This document shows positions 39,778 to 49,678 of a stretch of DNA of 64,000 nucleotides, piece by piece. Numbering within the stretch: the first letter of the stretch is position 1; every line of letters begins with the position of its first letter. The stretch lies in contig PBDJ01000029.1 in the NCBI GenBank assembly GCA_002717365.1, forward strand, positions 1-64,000, read 5' to 3'. Source of the DNA: Acidimicrobiaceae bacterium. GTDB lineage: Bacteria; Actinomycetota; Acidimicrobiia; Acidimicrobiales; MedAcidi-G1. The position numbers and the translations under genes were made by a program. Under the pieces are notes generated by a model. The model saw only the letters and a program-made list of their open reading frames with translations, did not search any database and had not been told where the DNA came from.

Positions 39778-41067
39778 CTATCTCAGCCCTTCGATGATGC
39801 CAACCAGCACCGTTCCCGCCTCGTCGATTTCCTCCTCGGTGACTGTCATCGGCGGGGCGATGCGCAACACGTTTCCGTACAACCCACCCTTACCGATCAG
39901 CAGGCCAGATGCCCGGGCCTCCTCCATAATGCGGGCGGCAGCGTCAGCATTCGGATCGATGGTCCCTGGCTGGACGGTCTCGATGGCCAGCATCAAGCCT
40001 CGACCCCGCAACTCGGCGACCACCATGGAGGCGTCCACGGCAGGTCGCAGTTGGCCAGCCAAGCGCTCGCCCATACGCAGAGCGTGGCCCTGGATGTCGT
40101 GCTCCAACATGTACCGGATTGTGGCCAGGGCCCCGATGCTGCTCATGGGGTTCCCACCGAACGTTGAGAGGGAGTTTCCGGGTAGCGAGTCCATGAGCTC
40201 GGCACTAGCCACCACCCCACCGAGGGAGAGGCCGTTGCCAACCCCCTTAGCGAAGGTGAGGACATCGGGCGTGATCCCGTGGGCCTGGTAGCCCCAGAAG
40301 TGCTCGCCGGTACGGCCCCAGCCCGTCTGGACCTCGTCGGAGATAAAGAGGACGCCCCGGTTGTCTAGCTCCTTTTTCATGGCACCGAAGAAACCGTCGG
40401 GGGGCGTGGCGAAACCGCCCACGCCCTGGATGGGCTCAGCGATCATGGCAGCCACGTCACCCGACGTCATCATGTCGAACACTTGGGTGAGGTCGTCGAC
40501 GCAGGCTGCCGTGTAGGCACTGTCGTCAAGGTCGCGGAAGGGACTACGCAGTCGGTAGCCGCCATGTACGTAATTGACCGATAGACCGCTAATGCTGGTC
40601 GGTGACCACGACCGTTGGGCGGTAATGGCGATGGTGGTGAAAGACCGCCCGTGGTAACTGTTCCTCAAGGCCAGGATCTGGTTGGACTTCCGGGCCGTGG
40701 TAGCCAGCATCAAGGCGGCGTCGTTGGCCTCGGTGCCCGAGGTGGTGAAGAACACCTTGGCGTCGGGGATGCCGGATAGTCCGGCGATTAGCTCGGCCAG
40801 CTCGATCATGCACTCGGACAGGTAGAGGGTGGAAGTGTGGAACGTCCTGGAGGCCTGCTTCTGGACGGCCTTGGTGATCTCCGGGATGTCGTAGCCGAGA
40901 CTCGTGGTGAGGATCCCACCGAAGAAGTCGAGGTAGCGGTTGCCTTCGACGTCGTAGACGTGGCGTCCCTGGCCCCGGTCGAAGGAGATTGGGGGGTCGT
41001 AGTAGAGGGCCAGCCAGTTCGGGAGAACGGCGCGGTGTCGTTCCAACAGCTCGGCGTTGGTGGTCAT
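39778..41067 (-). CDS. Class III aminotransferase
   Basis: MTTNAELLERHRAVLPNWLALYYDPPISFDRGQGRHVYDVEGNRYLDFFGGILTTSLGYD; ISDEVQTGWGRTG; TFAKGVGNGLSLGGV. Confidence 0.9.
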   Translation of the reverse strand: MTTNAELLERHRAVLPNWLALYYDPPISFDRGQGRHVYDVEGNRYLDFFGGILTTSLGYDIPEITKAVQKQASRTFHTSTLYLSECMIELAELIAGLSGIPDAKVFFTTSGTEANDAALMLATTARKSNQILALRNSYHGRSFTTIAITAQRSWSPTSISGLSVNYVHGGYRLRSPFRDLDDSAYTAACVDDLTQVFDMMTSGDVAAMIAEPIQGVGGFATPPDGFFGAMKKELDNRGVLFISDEVQTGWGRTGEHFWGYQAHGITPDVLTFAKGVGNGLSLGGVVASAELMDSLPGNSLSTFGGNPMSSIGALATIRYMLEHDIQGHALRMGERLAGQLRPAVDASMVVAELRGRGLMLAIETVQPGTIDPNADAAARIMEEARASGLLIGKGGLYGNVLRIAPPMTVTEEEIDEAGTVLVGIIEGLR

Positions 41068-41111
41068 CGTCGTCTCCCGTGTGGGATCGGCATCTGGAAG
41101 GCAGTCGGCTC

Positions 41112-41951
41112 TCAGGCCTGGGTCAGCGGGTCGTACATGTCGGGACGACGGTCCCGGTAGAAGGCCCACTGGTTGCGGACCTCGTCGATTAGGTCCAGGT
41201 CAAGGTCGCGCACGATGAGCTCCTCGTCCTTGTCTGAGCAGACGTCGCCTACGAACTGGCCGCGGGGGTCGACGAAATACGTCATTCCGTAGAAGTCGTT
41301 GTCACCCAGGTCCTCAGTGCCAATGCGGTTGATAGCACCTACGTAGTACATGTTGGCCACCGCTGAGGCTGGCTGCTCGAGTTGCCAGAGGTAGGAAGAA
41401 AGGCCTCGGCTGGTGGCCGAGGGGTTGAACACCATCTGGGCACCGTTTAAGCCGAGGGCTCGCCAGCCTTCGGGAAAGTGGCGGTCGTAGCAGATATAGA
41501 CACCGATCCGGCCGACCGCAGTGTCAAACACGGGATACCCGAGGTTCCCGGGCCGGAAGTAGAACTTCTCCCAGAAGCCCTTGACCTGGGGGATATGGGT
41601 CTTGCGGTACTTGCCGAGGTAGGTGCCGTCCGCGTCGATCACCGCTGCGGTGTTGTAGAGCAGACCCTCCTGCTCCTTCTCGTACATCGGCAGCACGAGC
41701 ACCATGCCGTGCTTCGCCGCCAACTCCTGAAAGCGCCGGGTGGTGGGACCGTCCGGGATGGCCTCGGCATAGTCGTAGAACGCCGTGTCCTGGACTTGAC
41801 AGAAGTAGGGGCCGTAGAAGAGTTCCTGAAAGCACATAACACGGGCCCCTGCAGCAGCCGCCTCGGCCAGGTACTTCTCATGGAGCTCGATCATCGAATC
41901 CTTGTCACCAGTCCAACTCGTCTGGACCATCGCCGCTCGCACCTCGCTCAT
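41112..41951 (-). CDS. Nitrilase-family beta-ureidopropionase / N-carbamoyl amide hydrolase
   Basis: MSEVRAAMVQTSWTGDKDSM...VMCFQELFYGPYFCQVQD; GRIGVYICYDRHFPEGWRALGLNGAQMVFNPSAT. Confidence 0.92.
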   Translation of the reverse strand: MSEVRAAMVQTSWTGDKDSMIELHEKYLAEAAAAGARVMCFQELFYGPYFCQVQDTAFYDYAEAIPDGPTTRRFQELAAKHGMVLVLPMYEKEQEGLLYNTAAVIDADGTYLGKYRKTHIPQVKGFWEKFYFRPGNLGYPVFDTAVGRIGVYICYDRHFPEGWRALGLNGAQMVFNPSATSRGLSSYLWQLEQPASAVANMYYVGAINRIGTEDLGDNDFYGMTYFVDPRGQFVGDVCSDKDEELIVRDLDLDLIDEVRNQWAFYRDRRPDMYDPLTQA

Positions 41952-42193
41952 GGCAGGCACCTCCCAAATCCCAGATTCCCTATTTGTTGTCCGACCAGGC
42001 CTCCATAGGGGCCCCACACTTGGTGATAGCGACGGACAGTAGGTGTTGCCAGATGGCGACACATAATTGCGTCACCGTCATCACGGGCCAAAAACGAGAA
42101 GAGGTGGTGGCGAGATGGCCGATAATCCGCCAACGGCCGCCTCGGTCTTCCTATCGGAACGCGTGGGATCCTGACCGGGTGGACACGACCCCG

Positions 42194-43240
42194 GTGAACG
42201 AGACCCTGGACGACGGCGACGGCCTGCTGGTCTGGCCGGCCCTCCAGGCTTGGATCGCCGACCGGGACGTCCCCGGCGAAGGTCCGGTGGTGTCCAGCCG
42301 ACAGATGGCCGGTGGCACCCAGAACAACCTGTTCCTGCTGACCCGTGCCGACGGGACCACGATGGTGTTGCGGCGACCCCCCCGCCACCCGCGACCCAAT
42401 AGCGACGAGACGATGCTGCGCGAGGCGAGAGTGCTAACTGCCATCGCCGGACGCGGTGTCCCGCAGCCCGTCTGTCACGCTGCCTGCGATGACCCGTCGG
42501 TCATCGGCACCTGCTTCTTCCTGATGTCAGCCGTAGACGGCTTCGCCCCGGTGGGCCCGCTGCCTGGCCGGTACGCCACAGACCCCGACTGGCGGCACCG
42601 CCTTGGCCTGTCGATGGTCGACGCCATCTCCGCCTTGGCCCTGATCCCCCCGAAGGAGGTGGGGCTAGCCGACTTCGGACACCCAGACGGCTGGCTAGAA
42701 CGGCAGGTCGGACGGTGGCGAAGCCAGCTGGAGTCCTACGCGGCGTTTGACGGATACAGCGGTCCGAACCTTCCCGGAGTCGACTGGGTGGGCGCTTGGC
42801 TGGACGAACACCGGCCCACCGACTTCCACTGCGGGATCATCCACGGTGACTACCACCTGGCCAACGTGCTCGCTGCCCACGACCGTCCCGAACTGGCCGC
42901 AGTCCTGGACTGGGAGCTGACGACCCTCGGCGACCCCCGCCTAGACCTGGCGTGGCTCCTGATCACGTCGGGGGGCGTGGGATCGTTCGAAACAGCAGCC
43001 GACGGGTTCCCGACCACCGCCGAACTGGTGGCCCGGTACGGAGAGGGGACCGACCTCCCCCTTGACGACCTGATCTGGTGGCAGACCTTGGCGTGCTACA
43101 AGCTGGGCATCATTCTGGAGGTTACAAATGCCCGGGCGATCGCCGGCCGAGCTCCCGCCGAGACGGGACGAGACCTCCACCAGAGGGCTGTCCTGCTGTT
43201 CGAGCAGGCTAGGCATCTCATCGATGGTGTGGACCCTTGA
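42194..43240 (+). CDS. Aminoglycoside phosphotransferase/ACAD10-like kinase family protein
   Basis: GTG start proposed; HCGIIHGDYHLANVLAAHDRPELAAVLDWELTTLGDPRLDLAWLL. Confidence 0.85.
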   Translation: MNETLDDGDGLLVWPALQAWIADRDVPGEGPVVSSRQMAGGTQNNLFLLTRADGTTMVLRRPPRHPRPNSDETMLREARVLTAIAGRGVPQPVCHAACDDPSVIGTCFFLMSAVDGFAPVGPLPGRYATDPDWRHRLGLSMVDAISALALIPPKEVGLADFGHPDGWLERQVGRWRSQLESYAAFDGYSGPNLPGVDWVGAWLDEHRPTDFHCGIIHGDYHLANVLAAHDRPELAAVLDWELTTLGDPRLDLAWLLITSGGVGSFETAADGFPTTAELVARYGEGTDLPLDDLIWWQTLACYKLGIILEVTNARAIAGRAPAETGRDLHQRAVLLFEQARHLIDGVDP

Positions 43241-43325
43241 CGTCGCGACCGGTCGGCTCTTTCCGCGGATGTTCCTGGCTCCTTAAGTGAAGAGCGGATC
43301 TTGGTCGCCCCGCTGGTGAGCGGGC

Positions 43326-44177
43326 ATGCTGGGGGAGATGGGCACCCAGTCGACCGACCGACCGCTGGAGGGCTGGCGGGTCGGGGTGACAGCCGACCGG
43401 CGAGCCGACCAGCAGGTCGAGGCGTTGTGCCGCCGGGGAGCCGACGTGGTGCGCGGTTGCACCATGCACACCGTCGACCTCTCCGACGATCCGCGGCTGC
43501 GGGAGGTATCGCGGTCTCTGGTCGACGAACCCCCAGACGCCGTGGTACTCCAGACCGGGATGGGGCTGAACATGTGGCTGGAAGCCATGGACGGGACCGA
43601 AGTGGGCGCTGACCTACGTTCCACGCTCCAGACCACCGAGGTCCTAGCCCGGGGGCCCAAGGCGGTGAGCGCTGCCCGACGGGCCGACCTCGAAGTGGCC
43701 TGGTCGGCCCCCGACGAGTTGTTCTCCCAGATCGTGGACCACGTGGCAGCCACCGGGGGTCGGCGACGGATCGCCCTGCAGGTAGATGGGACCGACGAAG
43801 AGTCGCTCGCTGCTCCTCTGGCCACCTCGTGTGGCGAGGTTGTGGTCGTGCCGGTCTACCGCTGGGCTCTTCCCTACGACACGAGACCGGCTGAGGCGTT
43901 GGTAAGCCTGATTTGCGATGGTGAGGTCGACGCCGTGACGTTCACTACCCGGCAAGCCGCCGTACACCTCGTGGACGTGGCCGAGGCCCAGGGCCGTCGC
44001 CGGGACCTGGTCGAGGCCCTGGACGGGACACGGGTGGTCCCGGTGTCGGTGGGGCCGGTTTGCTCGGAGGCCATGCGCGCGTTGGGAATTACCGGTGTGG
44101 TTGAGCCGGAACGGGCACGGCTAGTAGCCATGTTGGACGCCCTGGCCGAAGTAGCAAGGGCCCGGTCGGGACTCTGA
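43326..44177 (+). CDS. Uroporphyrinogen-III synthase family protein
   Basis: 283 aa; GWRVGVTADRRADQQVEALCRRGADVVRGCTMHTVD...DAVTFTTRQAAVHLVDVA. Confidence 0.78.
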   Translation: MLGEMGTQSTDRPLEGWRVGVTADRRADQQVEALCRRGADVVRGCTMHTVDLSDDPRLREVSRSLVDEPPDAVVLQTGMGLNMWLEAMDGTEVGADLRSTLQTTEVLARGPKAVSAARRADLEVAWSAPDELFSQIVDHVAATGGRRRIALQVDGTDEESLAAPLATSCGEVVVVPVYRWALPYDTRPAEALVSLICDGEVDAVTFTTRQAAVHLVDVAEAQGRRRDLVEALDGTRVVPVSVGPVCSEAMRALGITGVVEPERARLVAMLDALAEVARARSGL

Positions 44178-44212
44178 GGGATACCGGCCTTACGATGAGG
44201 TACCGGGGTGGT

Positions 44213-45610
44213 TCAAGTGGCCCAGCGGGCCGGGTCCACGGCGCAAGCGAACCCTTCCAGTGGCCCACCGGCCTGACGCCGAGTCGCATTGGCCCGAGCT
44301 ATCTCAATGAGACGCCCGACCGCCTCACCGCCACCGAGGTCCGAGGAGTTGAACCCGGCCTTCTCGTCAATCTGTCGGACTCGGAACGTCTTGGCCACGC
44401 CGGGATCCCAAAACGAGACGTTCATCTCGGTGTCGCCCTGGAACGAAGAAAAGATCAGGTTGGTGGACCCGATTGTCCCCCAGGCGTCGTCCACGACGGC
44501 CGTCTTGGCGTGGACGTATATCTCCTCGTATCCCCAGTCCCGTCGAACACATGGCGCTGACAGGCAGAACCCTTCGTAACCACCAAGAGTTGCGAGGACT
44601 TCATACCCGGCGTTGATCCCCGGGTGGGACCGGGCGGCGGCGAGCTCGGGCATTGGGTCCCCCGGTACCGACGCCACCACCAGCACACCCCGTTCCAGGG
44701 CGACCCGAAGTTCCTCCAGCACGACCCGGCTCAGAAAGATCTGGTTCTCGATGTATACGTAGTCGCGGGACCCGGCGATAGCTGTCAGGTACTGCTCCCG
44801 CACCGAGTTCTCGCCGTCGGGAAGGCCGCCATAGAGGCCGGGCAGAACGCTGCGCTGGATCTGGGCGGTGGTCGGACCCGCCACGGCTGGCACCGCTTCC
44901 GGATCCCGCTCCGTGAGGTGACCGGTTCTGCCGTCCGGCCACGATCCATAGGGCCGTTCGCACTCCGACGCCCCGTTCCACCGCATGGTGAAGTTGTCAT
45001 GCACGTCTGCCACGCACGGTCCCCAAAGTCGGCTGTAAACATCGTGGACTACGGCGTACCGGTCTCCCCGCTGATAGCCCAGTGACGAGTCAGCCTCATT
45101 ATGGCGACGGTCGGACATGGAGCCCTTGGTGATGTTGATACCGCCCACGAAGGCCACCTCGTCAGGAGTTCCAGCGTCCACTAACCACGCCTTCTGGTGC
45201 TGGCACTGTCGGCCTGCGGCGTCCCAACGGGCCTGCCACTGGGTGGACCGGGTGGCTAGCACTCTGGCGGAGGTCTCATCTCCGGGAAACGTGTCGTCGG
45301 CTCCAGCCCCATAACCCTCCGGATGCCAGAACAACACCCGCACGTCGACCCCCCGGTCGGCCGCCGTGTCCAGGAGGTCCAGAAACGTGCCCCGGCCGCC
45401 GGGAAACCGGGCATCCAGTTCCAGAAAGGCCACGCAGACCCAAACCGAGGTCGTGGCCGCCTCGACGGCTCCGGCAATCTGGTCGAAGGCCACCGCTCCG
45501 TCGACCAGCGACTCGACCAGGTTTCCCGACCGCAACGGGAAGGCTGCCGAGGTAGGCGGCGGGTAGCGGTCCAGTAGGTCTGCCGCAATGAGTTCGGGGG
45601 AGTCCGGCAC
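44213..45610 (-). CDS. Phospholipase D-like protein
   Basis: 465 aa; HQKAWLVDAGTPDEVAFVGGINI and YVHAKTAVVDDAWGTIGSTNL (HxK motifs). Confidence 0.88.
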   Translation of the reverse strand: MPDSPELIAADLLDRYPPPTSAAFPLRSGNLVESLVDGAVAFDQIAGAVEAATTSVWVCVAFLELDARFPGGRGTFLDLLDTAADRGVDVRVLFWHPEGYGAGADDTFPGDETSARVLATRSTQWQARWDAAGRQCQHQKAWLVDAGTPDEVAFVGGINITKGSMSDRRHNEADSSLGYQRGDRYAVVHDVYSRLWGPCVADVHDNFTMRWNGASECERPYGSWPDGRTGHLTERDPEAVPAVAGPTTAQIQRSVLPGLYGGLPDGENSVREQYLTAIAGSRDYVYIENQIFLSRVVLEELRVALERGVLVVASVPGDPMPELAAARSHPGINAGYEVLATLGGYEGFCLSAPCVRRDWGYEEIYVHAKTAVVDDAWGTIGSTNLIFSSFQGDTEMNVSFWDPGVAKTFRVRQIDEKAGFNSSDLGGGEAVGRLIEIARANATRRQAGGPLEGFACAVDPARWAT

Positions 45611-45751
45611 GGGAGCAACCTAGGACAGTGTTAGACGGCGGCCCCCGCCGGGAACCTAGGGTCCGGCTTACACGGTTCGCGAGATGACCGAGGAGCGCGC
45701 CTGATCTTCATCCAGGCCTGACACCGGACCGCCTCGTCGCTCAGAGGTCGG

Positions 45752-46639
45752 TCAGGCTGCCTCGACCCGGGCCACTAGGGCGCAGATCGGGTCCAGGAAC
45801 AGTGGCCAGACGGCCTCTGGCATCTCGTGACCCAGGTCGTCGATCCACACCAGTTCGGCGTCGGGGATCGCGTCGGCTGTCTCCTGCCCGCCCTCGGGCA
45901 GGATCAGGGGGTCAGCGGTGCCATGCAGCACCAGCGTCGGTACCCGCACGTTCCGAAGACCGGGTGTCCGGTCGCCATCAGCCAACGCAGCTACGGCTTG
46001 GCGGATCCCGCCCTCCGGGTGCCAAGCCCGGTCGATGGCGTCCTCGATCTCCCGGCGGGCATCTTCATCGTCGAACGGCAACAGGGTCCCTGCACAGGTC
46101 CGGGCCGCCTCCACGCCTGCGGCGACCAGCGTGTCCCGGTCATCAGGGTCGGCTTCCGGAGGAAGAAGAGTCAGGGCCACCTCGATGGGCATGGGGATGA
46201 ACCGGGGCATGGACTGGCTGGAGGTGAGCGACCGGACCCGTTGTGGGTGCCGGATGGCCACGTGCTGGGCGACCATCCCCCCGAGTGACCATCCGTAGAC
46301 GTGGGCGGAATCGATTCCGAGGGCATCAAGCACCCCCACGGCGTCATCGGCCATGTCACCCAGGGAGTACACCGACTCGACCCGACCCCCTTCCAGGACA
46401 GTGAACAGGGCGGCAATCAGGTCGCCGGCCGGCTGGTCATCAAACCAGGTGGAAAGGCCGACATCTCGGTTATCGAAGCGGACTACCCGGTGGCCCCGAT
46501 CGGCTAACTGACGACAGAAGTTGTCTCGCCAGACCGTCATCTGAGCTCCGAGGCCGGCGATTAGTAGGACAGGTGGGTTGTTCGGATCGCCGAATTCCTC
46601 CACCTCGATACTGATCTTGTTGGCCTGGACCTGGGCCAT
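45752..46639 (-). CDS. Alpha/beta hydrolase
   Basis: 295 aa; VLLIAGLGAQMTVWRDNF; YGWSLGGMVAQHVAIRHPQRV; VLHGTADPL. Confidence 0.9.
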   Translation of the reverse strand: MAQVQANKISIEVEEFGDPNNPPVLLIAGLGAQMTVWRDNFCRQLADRGHRVVRFDNRDVGLSTWFDDQPAGDLIAALFTVLEGGRVESVYSLGDMADDAVGVLDALGIDSAHVYGWSLGGMVAQHVAIRHPQRVRSLTSSQSMPRFIPMPIEVALTLLPPEADPDDRDTLVAAGVEAARTCAGTLLPFDDEDARREIEDAIDRAWHPEGGIRQAVAALADGDRTPGLRNVRVPTLVLHGTADPLILPEGGQETADAIPDAELVWIDDLGHEMPEAVWPLFLDPICALVARVEAA

Positions 46640-46814
46640 CCCTACTCCTCATCGTCTGACCGGCGTCCGGCAGGTTGCCACGATGTTCGACTTGCCCTGG
46701 CAGCGGACCGGCACTGAGCTCGCCTCAAGGGCGGCCAACGGCAAGGTACCCGACTGTTAAGTGGCCGACGCCCACCTGAACCGCATCGGTGAGGTGAATG
46801 ACTGAACCGGACGT

Positions 46815-47444
46815 TCAGGCGGGCTTCGTCGCCCTCACCACTTTGGCCGGAACCCCAGCTACCTCTTCGTGACGACCGACGGCTTCAAGGCCGAGGCCCC
46901 GTAGCACCGCCGAGATGGAGTCCACGTCCACTGGTGTCAAATCAGCCTCGTGACCGGCATGGGCGGCGTGGTCAGGGTGCTCCAGGTCGTCGTAGTCCTC
47001 GTCAACCAGCACCAGGCGGCCGCCGGGGGACAGCACTCTGGCGAACTCGGCGAACGCCAGCCCGTGGTCCACCCAGTGGTGAATGGCGTTTGCCGCCCAC
47101 AACACCTCCGTCGATCCGCCAGCCACCGGCAGGTCCTCAGCTACCCCGCACTCCACGGTGATCCGTCGCCGGGACCACTGAAACAACCGTCGTATCCGGC
47201 ACACAGCTCGCATCACGGCCGACGGCTCGACGGCCACCACGTGGGCGCCCCGCTTCGCTGCGAGCATGGCGGCAGGACCCATACCCGCCCCTACGTCCAG
47301 GCCACGCTCCCCGGGCTTTGGGTCAGCCAAGTCCACCAGAGCCCGGTTGAGGTCAGAGGACCAGAATTTCCGGATCTTCCACAGCCAGTGGAGTTCGGCT
47401 AGCAAACCTCTGTCGTGATCGTGTCGGTGCTGCTCATGGGCCAC
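46815..47444 (-). CDS. Class I SAM-dependent methyltransferase
   Basis: 209 aa; GLDVGAGMGPAAMLAAKRGAHVVAVEPS. Confidence 0.88.
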   Translation of the reverse strand: MAHEQHRHDHDRGLLAELHWLWKIRKFWSSDLNRALVDLADPKPGERGLDVGAGMGPAAMLAAKRGAHVVAVEPSAVMRAVCRIRRLFQWSRRRITVECGVAEDLPVAGGSTEVLWAANAIHHWVDHGLAFAEFARVLSPGGRLVLVDEDYDDLEHPDHAAHAGHEADLTPVDVDSISAVLRGLGLEAVGRHEEVAGVPAKVVRATKPA

Positions 47445-47505
47445 GTCGATGAGCTTGCCACGATCCGACGAGGTCGATCAGGCCCAGCCATGAAAGAATC
47501 CGTCG

Positions 47506-48456
47506 ATGACGGAGAACCCGCAGCCTCTGGGGGGTAACGAGGTGCCCCGGTTTGCTGGGATCGCCACGTTCATGCGCCTCCCTGGTACCTCCGATCCGGA
47601 AGACTTGGACGTGGCCGTTGTCGGTGTCCCTCTGGACACCGGAACTTCCAACCGTCCGGGGGCACGATTCGGGCCCCGCGGAATTCGCAGCGAGTCGGTA
47701 CTGATCCGGCCGTACAACATGGCCACCCGAGCCGCTCCGTTTGACAGCCTCCGAATCGACGACACCGGCGACGTGGCGGCCAGCCCCTACGACCTTCAGG
47801 CTGCCGTATCTGCCATCGAGACGCACTACGACAGCCTGCTAGCCCACGACCTAGTCACAGCGTCGATGGGCGGCGACCACACCGTCGTGCTCCCGATCCT
47901 GCGATCCATGGCAAAGAAGCACGGCCCGGTAGGCCTCGTGCACGTGGATGCCCATACCGACATCAACGACACCATGTTCGACTCCAAGATCGCCCACGGC
48001 ACTCCGTTTCGACGGGCCGTTGAAGAAGGGCTTCTGGATGCCAGCCGGGTGGTTCAGATCGGCGTGCGGGGCACCGGCTACGCCGCCGATGACTTCGACT
48101 GGTCTAGGGAGCAGGGCTTTCGCGTGGTGCAGGCGGAGGAGTGTTGGCACCGCAGCTTGGAGCCGCTGATGGCCGAGGTCCGCGACCAGGTGGGTGGAAG
48201 GCCCGTTTACCTCAGTTTCGACATTGATGGTCTTGACCCTGCCTTCGCTCCGGGCACGGGAACCCCTGAGGTCGGTGGGCTGACTATGCCTCAGGCCCTC
48301 GAGGTGATTAGGGGCTGTCGCGGCCTCGACCTCGTGGGCTGCGACCTTGTCGAGGTGGCTCCTATCTACGACACAAGTGGGATGACAAGCCTGGTCGGCG
48401 CCAATCTGGTCTACGAGATGCTCTGCGTCTTGCCCGGTGTCGAGTCCCGGGCCTAA
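47506..48456 (+). CDS. Agmatinase/ureohydrolase family protein
   Basis: 316 aa; MGGDHTVVLPILR; GLVHVDAHTDINDTMF; YLSFDIDGLDPAFAPGTGTPEVGGLT. Confidence 0.93.
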   Translation: MTENPQPLGGNEVPRFAGIATFMRLPGTSDPEDLDVAVVGVPLDTGTSNRPGARFGPRGIRSESVLIRPYNMATRAAPFDSLRIDDTGDVAASPYDLQAAVSAIETHYDSLLAHDLVTASMGGDHTVVLPILRSMAKKHGPVGLVHVDAHTDINDTMFDSKIAHGTPFRRAVEEGLLDASRVVQIGVRGTGYAADDFDWSREQGFRVVQAEECWHRSLEPLMAEVRDQVGGRPVYLSFDIDGLDPAFAPGTGTPEVGGLTMPQALEVIRGCRGLDLVGCDLVEVAPIYDTSGMTSLVGANLVYEMLCVLPGVESRA

Positions 48457-49678
48457 ACCTCCGGCTGCCGGAAGCGCTGGATCCGGACCGCACCACGGTC
48501 CGAACCTGCTTCCGTACTTCCTGATTCTTTTTGGATGCTCAGCTGGCCTGGCCTCCATCATTGTCCTGTTGGCCGAACTCCGTGACCAGCTTGGATTCTC
48601 AGAATATGGGATCGGCCTTGCTATCGCCTCGGGCTTTGGCGCGGCGTTTGTAGCCAGCCTCGTCATGGCTCCTCATGCCGACAGAGGACGGGCGCCGCTG
48701 ATGTTGCGGTCCGGTCTAGTTCTTGCCGTGGTCTCGATGGTTGTTCTCGCGATTGGTGATGACCTCTGGCATTACGTGTTCGGTCGGGCACTATTCGGCT
48801 TTGCTCTCGGAACCGCTGGGCCAGCAGCACGACGCACAGTGATCGTGGCTGACCCTCTCAACCTGGGCCGAAATCTTGGTCGATTAGGTGCTTGGGACGT
48901 CGGAGGCTTTGTGGCAGGACCGGTAATCACCGCCGGCCTCGCGGCCATCGGCGGATTTCGCTTCACGTTCTGGACAATGGCCGCCACATTGGCCCTCCTG
49001 CTGCCCATAGCGTTTCGGGCTCAACCAGACGCAGCAACTCAAGATGAGAAGCGCCTCGGCTTCCGGGGACTACTTCGGATCCGGCGCCTAATCGGCGCCT
49101 TCTTCGTGGTAGCGGCCTACTTCGTATTCATCGGAGCCTTTGAAGCCGTCTGGGTGCTGGAGATGGACACGCGAGGTGCCTCACAGACCGTGTTGGGTGT
49201 TGCCCTCACTGCCGGTGCCCTCCCTATTGCCCTTCTATCGCCTATCGGCGGCACGCTGGCCCAGCGATATGGAGCCCGGCGGTGGGCGATTGGGACTCTT
49301 GGGATAATCATGGTGATAGTCATCTTCTGGGGGATCGTGCCCGGAATTATCGGCCTGATCGCCCTGACCGTTGCCACCTCAGTCATAGAAGGACTCGGTT
49401 TCCCGTCAACGCCAATGCTGGTGGCGGCCGCAGTGACTGAAGATCGCCAAGCTTCGGCTCAGGGTCTGATGGTTGCTGTCGAGGTGGCTACGGGGTCCGT
49501 GGCCGCCCTGGTTACCTCCGCTGTCTACGCCGCCCACGGCGACACCGTGGCCTGGGCAGCGACGGCCGTCACCATGGGACTCTTGCTTTCCATTGGTGCG
49601 ATACTCACCCGACCCGATGACCGTCGACCCGTCCGGCCCGGTATTCCGACCGACCCGACCAGGAGGCCTTTCCGATGA
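48437..49678 (+). CDS. MFS transporter
   Basis: 413 aa, repeated TM segments; 5' end overlaps the agmatinase gene. Confidence 0.85.
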   Translation: MSSPGPKPPAAGSAGSGPHHGPNLLPYFLILFGCSAGLASIIVLLAELRDQLGFSEYGIGLAIASGFGAAFVASLVMAPHADRGRAPLMLRSGLVLAVVSMVVLAIGDDLWHYVFGRALFGFALGTAGPAARRTVIVADPLNLGRNLGRLGAWDVGGFVAGPVITAGLAAIGGFRFTFWTMAATLALLLPIAFRAQPDAATQDEKRLGFRGLLRIRRLIGAFFVVAAYFVFIGAFEAVWVLEMDTRGASQTVLGVALTAGALPIALLSPIGGTLAQRYGARRWAIGTLGIIMVIVIFWGIVPGIIGLIALTVATSVIEGLGFPSTPMLVAAAVTEDRQASAQGLMVAVEVATGSVAALVTSAVYAAHGDTVAWAATAVTMGLLLSIGAILTRPDDRRPVRPGIPTDPTRRPFR

